Source: Allolobophora icterica (taxonomy: Eukaryota; Annelida; Clitellata; Crassiclitellata; Lumbricidae). Taken from it: a DNA stretch of 64,000 bases. The position numbers were made by a program, and so were the translations under genes. The DNA is taken from the NCBI GenBank assembly GCA_963556255.1, contig OY744608.1:67456709-67520708 (forward strand), written 5' to 3'. Below, piece after piece: positions 54,195 to 64,000 of the stretch. The first letter of the stretch is position 1; each line of letters opens with the position of its first letter. Below the pieces are notes generated by a model. That model ran no database searches. It was not told the DNA's origin and saw nothing but the letters and a program-made list of their open reading frames with translations.

Positions 54195-54680
54195 AGTTGC
54201 TGTTTAACGACGCTGTGTCATAACAAAGACGATTAGCGTCGCCCACCTCCTCTCTCCAGGCTGTGGACTGGCACTGCCAGAGTACGAACTGCGGTTGAGT
54301 TATTGTTTCTTTATATTCTGTCTGCCACAAGACGTCATTAAACACTTGATTTTTTTTCAAATGATAAGCTGCGCAATTTAGATACCTTTTTATCGGATTT
54401 TCCGGCGTTATATATAAATGTTTCTCTTGCTCCTATTAATGCATTTCGAAAGCGTGCTTTGGGAGTGACATTCCCAAGCCTGAATAAACGCAATAACCAA
54501 CCATTCTTTGCATGCATGAAGGCATGAAAAGTAGCCTTTAGATAAAGCAGGAAATCCTGATTTAGTCATGTATAGGTAGTTTCTATTGGACGACCCCATG
54601 TCAAAGCAAAGTTGATTAGCGCAGCCCTCACCTTCATCCATGCTTCGGACTGGCACCACCCGAAAATAACTGTGGCGGAG
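54195..54680 (+). repeat. Two SINE-like copies (GATTAGCG family)
   Basis: 54205-54290 has GACGATTAGCGTCGCCCACC and GGACTGGCACTGCCAGAG. 54600-54675 has GTTGATTAGCGCAGCCCTCA and GGACTGGCACCACCCGAAAA, a second subtype also found at 58905-58985. Confidence 0.72.
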
Positions 54681-54954
54681 TTACCCACTGGTTGGTTACC
54701 ATCAGATTAACGACATCTAATAGCATTGTTGTTGACCGTATACAGAATGTTAATATTAATCAGTACATTGTATCAGGTCCCGCGGAGTAGCTTACCTTTT
54801 AAACATGTATTCAACAGTATGATATGTATAGTAGAAAGCTTTTATTAAAGGTGTTAAAATTAGTATTTCATCTAGTTGTTTTAGCTGTTTATTGACATCT
54901 TGTTGCGTCAGAGGTCGTTCAAGCCGATAGGAACATAATTTTTTTTATAGTTTA

Positions 54955-55343
<389 letters not shown>

Positions 55344-55415
55344 GCCCCGAGGTATACAGGATCCCTCAGGGACTTCAATATTAACTAATGTTAAAAAAAG
55401 GTGTCCGGAATGGCC

Positions 55416-55820
55416 CTATTCATCTATTTCCTGGCTGGCGAAAGTACCCTTAAAAGCTACAGCGTTGAAACGCTGTATCGTTATCGATAGGCGTTGGTAT
55501 AAGAAAGAGGTCTCACGTGGGTCCCTCGTAACCGTGCACAGCTTCTGTCCCAGGTCCGAAAGGAAACTCAGGCCTTCATTGTTGATCGGACCCAGGGTTT
55601 CGAAGGCCAAAGGAATGAACAGATGTGTCGAGGATATTTCGTTGTATTTGTCGATTTTGCGGGTCGACGCCCTCTCAGCAGCCGCACCGGCAGTTTGGGA
55701 GGTATCCGGTAAGTAGGAAGCGGCCAGAGTGTCTGTCACAGTCGCATCCCAGACAAGGCATCGCCCGACGCGCCAAGGAATGAGAGTGAGGCCATCTGGT
55801 CTCCTGCCGTCTGTCCTCAT
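55416..55820 (-). pseudogene. Fragment of a retroelement-type C-terminal domain (RPDG...WD pattern)
   Basis: The minus-strand frame has RRPDGLTLIPWRVGRCLVWD near its start, then TLAASYLPDTS, an E/K-rich helix and FLYQRLSITIQRFNAVAFKG at the end. I have seen this pattern at the ends of transposon-related proteins of marine invertebrates; the Pro-Asp...Trp-Asp spacing could be a PD-(D/E)XK nuclease. Upstream it runs into an (ATT)n tract, so it is a fragment. Confidence 0.5.
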
Positions 55821-55822
55821 AA

Positions 55823-55866
<44 letters not shown>

Positions 55867-56069
55867 TCACCGTAGAACGGCAAATCTTTCCGACGTTTAA
55901 TGGAATAAAATAAATAAAGCAAATAAAGAATCACTGTTAACGACCGCGTACGAAATATGAAGTTCTAATTAGACACCTTTACTAAAATGCGTCATTCTAT
56001 TACATAATTAATCGGTTGAAGCGCTATGTGTATCTTTTTTCCCACTTATCATTCTAGGAACAATTTGAT

Positions 56070-57593
56070 CCCAACCTTTTCGCGCTATTTTGGTCTGGAA
56101 GAAGTTCAAACAACTCAATTAACGGCGAGGTATTCTTGTATATAGAACTATCGCTTGGACGATGACAGACGTGTTAACCTTAGCTTACTTATTGTTTTAT
56201 GTTGCAGAAATTAGTGACGCAATCCCTCGTGTTGTACTTCGACAAAATCATATCAAGTTTGTATAAAATGTCAATCAATCAATCAATCAATCAATATTCG
56301 TTTTTTGCAAAAAATTCCTGTCGACACAAACGCGACAGGATTACACAGACTTTAAAAAAGAGATACATTAATTGCAAATGAAAATAAACCAGATAACAGT
56401 CAATTAGAGAGTTTAAATAGATGGGGTTTAAAATAAGGTATACATATAAAAGAAAACAGCATATTACTAAAAATTAGTTAATTTTTAATAAGTGTTTTTA
56501 TAGAGCATACGGGATATAAAGTTTTGTCATTTTTATCAGGTAATGTGAAATTATGAGCCCGTTGCCGGAGATAATGAGGGATATTACGATCAGGTGGAAA
56601 ATAGGGTCGCAGAACATGGTCTATGGTTGGAATGGCTGCCTTAAAGAGGCATTCATCTGCCTGTTAGGCCAATTCAGAAGCGCTTTGAATATATGGGGAA
56701 AGTAGACCAGAACGTCGCATTTTCCTCAGCAGGAGGAACGGAGGGAGAAGGGAAGAAAAGGAAAGTTGTCGGCGAGGGAATAGTAGTACCCGGAGTCAGT
56801 CGCTAAGGAGTTATCGACTGACTTGATGAGTTAGCGACTGACTTGGAGACTCAGTCGACTAAGTCGCATGCTTATCGACTGATTAAACATAAATTCACTT
56901 AACCGAAAAAGACAACAACAACTATATCACCCGTATTCTCTATAAGAACTTTACCTAATATAGCAAAACTCTTGCTTTTATAAAGTACCAGGTTGCAGCA
57001 TGTCAGCTTGTTTACCTCAGCAAACGAATCCTGTATTGCATATTGTATTGCAAGTGTTGCTCATGTTCTGTTGCTGATGTCTTTGTCAAATCGAAGCTTG
57101 GAAACCGCGAATTAAAAAACTAGCGAAATATTACATGAACGAAGTCGCTAGCAGTCGATAGCTTACCGACTGCTTTCGACTTGAGGGGTTAGCAGCGGCG
57201 TATGGCTGTGGCGCCGGGGAGAGGGAACAGGGGATTGTTCACCATTCACTTTGCGAGACAAAGTTAAGCCCTTGATATACTAATTATTTTTTCCTAATAC
57301 ATGTTGCCTCCCTCGTACACCATCTGTAGTCTAGAATTTTCGTCCCCCTTGGCGAAGTAGGATCGGTCTTTGGAGAGACCTAGAACGATAGTGACAGGTG
57401 ACGCTTCGATTTACTGATAGGCAGGCGACGAAAATCTGTTCTACGTGCACCCGGAAGTGCGTCATCTAGAACTAACGAGGGACTGTAGTCACTGTTGGGC
57501 GTGGCGTTAACGTGTGCCGCGGACGCTACCGACGCTGTCGTGTAGACTTTGAACTTGATGCTCTATGTCAGCAATGCATGGAAATTCGTTGGT
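56070..57593 (+). repeat. Long dispersed repeat block, copy 3, with an internal insertion
   Basis: It matches the block at 39.9-41.1 kb from GGTCTGGAAGAAGTTCAAAC through ATCATATCAAGT and resumes with GAGACAAAGTTAAGCCCTTG. Between them, 56790-57190 is foreign sequence rich in GTCGACTGA/TCAGTCGCTA words on both ends, likely a small TIR insertion. The retrotransposon relic begins at its right edge. Confidence 0.7.
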
Positions 57594-58635
57594 TGGGTTA
57601 GGGTTGAGTATGGTGTCCCACAGGGTTCTGTCCTTGGCCCCATTCTGTACTTGCATGTACTCTACACAGCTGACATTCCTTCTATATTTACTAACCACCT
57701 TACCTCTGGTAACCTCTATGCAGATGACATTCAGATCTTTGTCCAAGGCTCGTCCTCTCAGCAGATCTCCCTTGTTGGATCCATGATTCCCTGTCACATG
57801 ATCTCCACTCTTGGATGTCATCAAATCGACTTAACCTTAACTCTTCTAAGACCAAACTGATCTGGTTTGGCACTAAGCAGCAACTTTCTAAACTTAATAT
57901 CCCACTTCTTTCACGATTTTTCATTTTCATCCAGTGTTCGGGATTTGGGTGTCACCCTTGATAGTACTCTCTCGTTTTCTGAACACTTCTCCCACCTGAC
58001 ACGTTCCTGTTTCTCTCACCTGAGGCGTTTGAGGGCTGTAAGAATATCAGTTTCCCCTTCAGTGTTTACTACAATGGTCCATGCCTTCATTTGCTTCCGC
58101 ATTGACTATTGCAATTCATTGTTTGCTGGGCTCCCTAAAGCGCGCCTTTCATCTCTGCAGTCTGTTCTGAATGCGGCTGCCAGGCTCATTGCCCGTTTTC
58201 CTCGTTTCTCTCACATAACTACCTTTCTGACTGATGTACTTCACTGGCTTCCTGTTGCTTCCCGCATCCAATACAAGGTCCTTCTCCTGGTCTCTAGGGC
58301 TCAACTGGGAAAAGCTCCTAAATATCTCTGTGACCTAATGCGTAAACCTCTATCTGCTCTCTCTTCCTGCCATCTTCGGTCTGCTGACCGCCTTGATCTA
58401 CTTGTCCCTCGCGCAAGGACTTCGATGGCTCAGCATCGTGCTTTTGCCATCCTTGGCCCTTCCCTATGGAATGACCTGCCCCCTCTCTCCGTAGCAAGAT
58501 ATTGCTTGAGATCTCGCCCTCTTCTCTCCGCTGCCTAAAGACCTTTCTTTTACCTCGGGGCTGACACGCTGGGAGCGCCTCTGAATAGTCTATACTGTGA
58601 GAGGCGCTTTATAAATAATCATATAAGATAAAATT
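57594..58635 (+). pseudogene. CR1/L2-type reverse transcriptase relic, 5'-truncated
   Basis: One frame gives VEYGVPQGSVLGPILY and YADDIQIFVQGSSSQQ. A shifted frame gives SSSVRDLGVTLDSTLSFSEH, VLNAAARLIARFPRFSHITT and RAFAILGPSLWNDLPPLSVA. The 3' end has GAGCGCCTCTGAATAG and GAGGCGCTTTATAAAT. It sits inside the dispersed repeat block, so it inserted after the block arose. Confidence 0.9.
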
Positions 58636-58899
58636 AGATAGGCGGAATACAGTGCAAGTGGGGGAGATTTGAAGTCAGCAGGCGATGTAGGAAAATCAGT
58701 TACATGGAAGGTATGAAAAGTAGCATATATATAGCATAGGAAAATCCTAATAAAAGGTATCTAAATTGCATAGTAAATCAGTTGATGAATCGTGTTCAAC
58801 GACATCGTGTGGCTGCAAGGGCCGTTGACGTCACCCCTACCTACATTATTTCGGGAATGGGTATCAGAACTCAGCTTGTGATTTAGTTGTTTATAAGTT

Positions 58900-58985
58900 G
58901 ACAAAACAGAGTTGATTAACGTAACCCTCACCTTCATCCATGCTTAGGACTGGCACCACCCGAAAATAACTGAAGCGAAGTTACC
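58900..58985 (+). repeat. SINE-like repeat copy (GTTGATTAACG subtype)
   Basis: It shares CCCTCACCTTCATCCATGCT and GACTGGCACCACCCGAAAAT with 54600-54675. 58636-59424 otherwise shows only short repeat words and no gene. Confidence 0.7.
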
Positions 58986-59424
58986 AATCCGTTGCTTGCG
59001 ATCAAATTAATTAACGACATTTGATGGCATAAAAGGCTGTTGACACGACCGGAAAAATTCCAGTACAGTTTCCACCATCGAATAATAATGCAATGCAATT
59101 TCATCAAGTGTTGCGGAGAAGCATCATTTAAACGTGTGGTCAAAGTAGAATATATTGTGGTAAGAAGCGCTTTATTAAAGGTGTTCAACTTCAAAGTCGC
59201 ATTTCATCTATTAGTTGCTGCTGTTTAATGACATCTTGTGACGTCAGAGGCCGTTGACGTCCATACATGAATATATACATTTTCTATAGTTTTATAATTT
59301 ATTTTTTATAGTTTTCACAGAAGAACGGCAAAATGTTTCCGATACGCGACGACGCAGAGTAAGATGACAACAATCGAAAGTAAATGAAATACGCAGCTGA
59401 TAAATGTGTATATATAAAGTTGTT

Positions 59425-60800
59425 GAAAGTGTTTTAAAGGTGTCTAATGAGAGAATAACCATTTTGTGTGACTCTGATTGCTGATCATATGCTCAAACAC
59501 TTCACATCATATATTCATTCTCAGACTCCAGATTTAGATGGTTAAATATAATCAGTTGGTCATAAACAGTCTCGTATAAATATTTAATGTCCATAAACAA
59601 CACGTACAGTTTTCTTCGAACCAAACAGTCAGAAAGACGGTTTATAACAGTCTACACTCAATGATTCCTATATTCCGTAAAATCAACCACACTTAACCGC
59701 ATAGGCGTAACATTGTATTGTGACGATGGAGTCTGGTCACAAAAACTTTTGAAAGTGGTGGCGACAGTCAACATCACTTACTGGTCATGTGCTGAAATAT
59801 TTTGTTGCGTCATTTTAATCTAAAGCAAGTTCAAACAACGACAATTAACAGCGGTGTATTCCTGCATATTTAGCTAACGCATTGGCGAAAGATGTCTCCG
59901 CGTTAACGTATTATTTTTTTATTTTGCAGAAATGAGTAACGCAATTCATCGTGTTGTATTCGACAAAATCATATCAAGCCTGTATGAAATGCAAGAGGAG
60001 AGAGGAGAGGGTGAAGGGAAGAAGAGGGAAGTTGCAAGGGAGGGAATTGGGGGATTTTTCACCATAACTTTGTGGGACAAAGTTAAGCCTTTGCTTAAAT
60101 GATTATTATTTTCTTATCTATGTTGCCTCCCTCGGTCGGATCTGCTATCTATGGGCCGCGTACATCATCAGTAGTCGGGAATTTTCGTTCCCCGTTGGCT
60201 GAGTAGGACTGACGTTGGTCTTTGGAGTGACATCGACCGATAGTCACGAGAGGCGCTTCGATTCACCGACAGACAGGCAACGAATATCTGTTCAACGTCC
60301 ACCCGACGGTTCGAAGAATAGCCGGACGTGCGTTATCTTCAACTAATGAGAGTCTGCTGGGCGGTGGCGTTAACGTGTGCTGCGGACGATACAGACTCTG
60401 CTCGATCGGTGTAGACTTTGAACTTGATGTTACCTGTCAGTTATTGGTGGGAATTCGTTGTAGGTTTCGCGTGTGTGCGTGGGACTACCAATGGTGACTC
60501 CTCGAGTTTTCTGTGTATTGTTTGGCTTGCTTATGAATTTATTTTCTTAATGAAAATTAACTTGTAAGCTATCGCAGACATCGCCTCTTATTAGTCTTTT
60601 CTTGGAGTGGCGCTTTATTAATTTCTAAGTGAGATTGTTTAACCGCCTCTTTTGGAATCAAAGGCCGTTGACTTTCATAGGAAAAACATTTTGTAACTTC
60701 GCCGTAACTGGTAGTTCATGCTGAGCATATAATGATGAGACGCCTGAGAATTATATATAGCCGAAATTAAAAGTGTTTTAAAGGTGTCTAAATTGAACGC
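59425..60800 (+). repeat. Long dispersed repeat block, copy 2 (~1.37 kb)
   Basis: Flanked on both sides by GTTTTAAAGGTGTCTAA and co-linear with 39908-41145: AAATATAATCAGTTGGTCAT, ATCATATCAAGCC, GTGGGACAAAGTTAAGCCTTT, GAATATCTGTTC and GGCGGTGGCGTTAACGTGTG. It is slightly longer because of an AATGAAAATTAACTTGTAAG segment shared with the 46-kb relative. Confidence 0.85.
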
Positions 60801-61432
60801 TTTCATTCCTAAACTAGTGTTAAGGACACGTGTCTGTGTGCACAAGATAAATATATTATACACTGAGTTCCAATTACGTACTAGTAAAATATTTCCCCGT
60901 TTTTGGAACGATGGTCGTCAATCACTTTCAATCATTCGGTCATATGCATTGATGACTTATATATATTGTAGCAGGTTCAACCTAATAACAGCTCAAAGAA
61001 ACTCGTTTGTCTAGTTTAACAGGTATAATTCTCCAAACAAAAATATCAAACAAAAATAGTTATCGATACATTACCCAACCGTAGATGACGGTGGTAAACG
61101 GTTCGTTCATCACTCACGGAAGAACGCCAACGAAAACCTGGTCTTCAATGCAGCAACAGGCTGACGACCAGAAAATAGACGCGTAGAAAGACGTCAAACA
61201 CCACAGGTGTAAAGCCTCACGAAACTAGCTTAACTAGCATGCAAACACAGGAAGTACTCGGACAAGACTACGGCCAATCGGCAGTATCATCAGAGACTTC
61301 AGCCACACACCCTATTCTCTATCCTTATATAGTAGATCTTTCCCCGGTAGAGGTCTCTTATTAGCCAAAGAAAACCAGTCAAGCAGGACTGTTACCCATC
61401 CTAGTACTATAGTCAGTCATGGGACCCTAACA
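60801..61432. other. No gene recognised
   Basis: AT-rich sequence. 60860-60930 is shared with 46690-46760; 61020-61430 appears unique in the window. Confidence 0.45.
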
Positions 61433-61434
61433 AT

Positions 61435-61502
<68 letters not shown>
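61433..61502 (+). repeat. (TA)n microsatellite
   Basis: About 70 bp of TA, just upstream of the second non-LTR 3' end. Confidence 0.97.
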
Positions 61503-61505
<3 letters not shown>

Positions 61506-61576
61506 TATGATCACACCTTTAAATGGGATCCTCCAGACGCTATAAGTTCTTTTATTTCCTGTATCGCCACTGTTCT

Positions 61577-62832
61577 TACAATTGTAAGTACAGATATTAA
61601 ATATTTAGAACCCTATAGGCATAAGGAAGTCCAAATTTCTAGATTGCGTCTGGGAGTTGCGAATACTAATCAAAGGCTGTTTATTATTAAACGACATTCA
61701 AATGGTTTATGTGATACCTGTCAGGTCAAGGAGACTATTCACCACCTCCTACTTGAATGTAAAAAAGAAGATATATCTAAGTTGTTGCGAAATAAATGTC
61801 AGTTGTATAAAAATGAAATTTCTATTTTAAACCTTTTAACAATAAATATGTTTCAAAACGAAGTGTATAGGTTAGTTAAAATAATTACTAATTTTTTCTT
61901 TGTGCATTTTATTTTATTGTATTAGGCATTACATTATTATAATACACTTTTTATAATAATACCCTTATGCAACATTCTTTAGTTGTATCTTTTGCATATT
62001 GGTTATTTTCTTATCAGTTGTTATATTATATTATATATGTAATAAAAATTTGATGTTAGTAAATTACATATATAAAATATTGATTATTGAGTATTTATGT
62101 TACTACCCTCTAACATTTTGTTGTTTAGATATGGTATGATTTGGTTTATGTATTGGAAAATATACTATATTGTATAGTGTTACAATATTGTGTTGCAATA
62201 CAGGAAATATAAGGTAATTGTGAATACAATACACTGAAACACAACTTTAAACAATTGTAATTATATGTTTATATATGCTTTGTTAATTAAATACATTTAT
62301 GGTGGAGTGTGTTAAATATCTGAACAGTGTAAAAAAAAAGCAACTTGGTATACCATATGTTTCATTTAATGTGTATGCGGTTTGTGAATTTGTTATTATT
62401 TCGTGCATGGTGTAATTGTAGCAGTTGATATTACCATGGAATGTCGTTAAGCTGAAGAATAAGAAATAATTGATTAGAAATTTCAAATGTAGAAAAAGAA
62501 TATAATGTCATAATTATAATTATATGTACTGTGCATTTATATTTGAAATTGTTTAAATATATCTTATGTGTGGTAGTTATTGTAGAATACTGTTTAAATT
62601 GCATCAAGCAGTTTATTAATATGTGTATTATAATCTCAAACAATATTAGATATAATACTTTAAATGATGTGACATTCTATGACATTGTACGGCTCTGGTT
62701 GACACTTTTAAATGGTGTCTTTCGGACGCTATAAGTATCTTGTTTTCTGTAAATTGCATTTATGAATTGTCGTCAACGGCCTTTGATGCCATAAGACGAC
62801 GTTAAATGTTTGGATTAATAAAAAAAAAAATC
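61577..62832 (+). mobile_element. Non-LTR retrotransposon 3' end, copy 2
   Basis: It starts within the ORF2 C-terminus at VSTDIKYLEPYRHKEVQI (5'-truncated further than copy 1). The cysteine/histidine segment CDTCQVKETIHHLLLECKKE is kept. The frame then runs on differently (ending NFFFVHFILLY). The ~900-bp untranslated region, hairpin (62769-62774 with 62795-62800) and A tail match copy 1. Confidence 0.83.
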
Positions 62833-64000
62833 GCAACTGTTTCACTATTATCCCATTGCAATCCGGATGATGAACAAATGAACAAAGGAACATTCTCCAA
62901 GAAACGTGAAGTTTAAAATACTCTAAGACTATAGCGTACGTATATGCATACTGTCACGCCTCAAAACCAGGATCTCGTTTGAGTAATAAAACAAATCGTT
63001 TTCGTGTATTATAAAAGCAAAGATATCGAAAAGTCAAATCAAATTCAAGACAAAGTTTCTCAATGTCCGTCGCCCCGCGTGACCTTCTTCTTCCACAGAA
63101 CGACTTTCCTCTTCTCCCAAGGTAAAGTCTCGTCTGGCGATAGTCCACTGGCGCTCCTCCAGCTACAATCCGTGATCACCAGAGGTCATCAGGGGCAGCG
63201 GTCGAATAGTAGATAAGATCATTGAGCGTGACATATACTTTCAAACTGACATCAATGGCCTTTGATATCATACGACGACGTTAAGCGTTGGAAATAATAA
63301 TAAAAAATTGTATATAGCGAATTGTAGTCAACACCCCCTTCGCTTTCAAAATTATAACGACGTTTAATATTGGAATAAAATAAATAAAGTAAACACAGTA
63401 TTACTGTTAACGACCGCAAAGGAAATATGAAGTTTGAATTACACACCTTTAATAAGATGTACAGTACTATTATATTAATCGTCGGTTATACCTGAGCATC
63501 TAGCTTTTACCGAAAAATACGCAAATGTCGTCAAGGAGTGGAAGGCATAAGTTTTGGTTCACGGTTGACAGTTGATTGGTTACCAACAGCTTAGCTTCAT
63601 CCAATTGCATCAAAGACTTTGTAACAGTTAACAGTTGATTGCTTCTTTTTCTTCTTCCTTTTCTTCTTCCTTTTCTTCTTCGCATTCTTCTTTTTCTGCG
63701 CATTTCTTCTTGAAATCTTGTGGCGTCAACGGCGGGCGTTGACGTCGATAATAATATAAATTCTGTTTAGTTTTCGCCGTGAAATGGAGAATTTTCCGAT
63801 AAGATGTCTAAGTTAACAGCGCAGGCAGCCGATCAATATATATAGTGACGGTGAAAGTGTTTTAAAGGTGTGTAAATAATTACTTTTCAGAGCGCAGATT
63901 TAGATGGTTAAATAAAATCAGATAGTTATGAATTGGCACATATAAAATATTTAATGTCTATAAATAGCACCTATAGTTTCAATTAGACCAGAGAGTGAGA
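62833..64000. other. Repeat-derived DNA to the window end, no gene
   Basis: It has a hairpin-end relic (about 63250-63305, ending in A-rich sequence), a (TTCTTC)n tract (63640-63705) and from about 63855 the beginning of another long dispersed repeat block (GTTTTAAAGGTGTGTAAAT, GATTTAGATGGTTAAATAAA), cut off by the window. Confidence 0.6.

Overview
The window is a repeat-dense piece of an invertebrate animal genome. Eukaryotic features are a protein-kinase gene split by a GT-AG intron, several families of non-LTR retrotransposon relics, tRNA-derived SINEs, MITEs and long microsatellites. Many copies of a 3' end reading GACGACGTTAAA made me think of molluscs or a related marine spiralian, but that is only a weak guess.  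The centrepiece is a nearly complete Polinton/Maverick (adintovirus-like) element at 4633-22307, with terminal inverted repeats of about 282 bp that differ at only a handful of positions. After about 3 kb of mostly non-coding left arm it carries a protein-primed family B DNA polymerase (one reading frame broken by a single TGA), a retroviral-type integrase and a phospholipase-A2/zinc protein on the minus strand, then a plus-strand virion block: packaging ATPase, a conserved Polinton protein, minor capsid (penton-like), small basic core-like protein, double-jelly-roll major capsid, small membrane-active-like protein, adenain-type cysteine protease, a phage-tail-fibre-like protein with a discoidin-like tip, a beta-rich protein and a glycine-rich hydrophobic protein. 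Two points deserve most attention. The protease has no ATG for its N-terminal part, and the gene before it ends on a canonical -1 slippery heptamer (A AAA AAC) directly followed by its stop codon and a short stem-loop. The 602-residue fibre-like protein has four copies of a motif otherwise typical of bacteriophage tail fibres.  To the left (189-3665) lies a foldback element: arms of about 870 bp, built partly of ~125-bp tandem units full of AAATGGCGG motifs, flank a decayed CR1/L2-type reverse transcriptase. To the right is a minus-strand SBK-like serine/threonine kinase: exon 29632-29997 and terminal exon 25777-26718, phase-0 junction, 2.9-kb intron with an RTE-type relic.  From 30 to 64 kb no further host gene is supported. 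The sequence is a mosaic: a CR1/L2-type relic cut by a hAT-like MITE (34138-34679, 8-bp TSD); a 1.06-kb TIR element with internal TGACGTAA repeats (35491-36551); a PIF/Harbinger-like MITE (41425-41875, TTA TSD); a piggyBac-like MITE (43857-44702, TTAA TSD); two related non-LTR 3' ends with a conserved hairpin before poly(A) (ending near 54121 and 62832); a ~1.3-kb repeat block seen in at least three places; a ~180-bp tandem repeat split by a reverse-transcriptase relic; and SINEs at 45412-45627 and 51282-51441.
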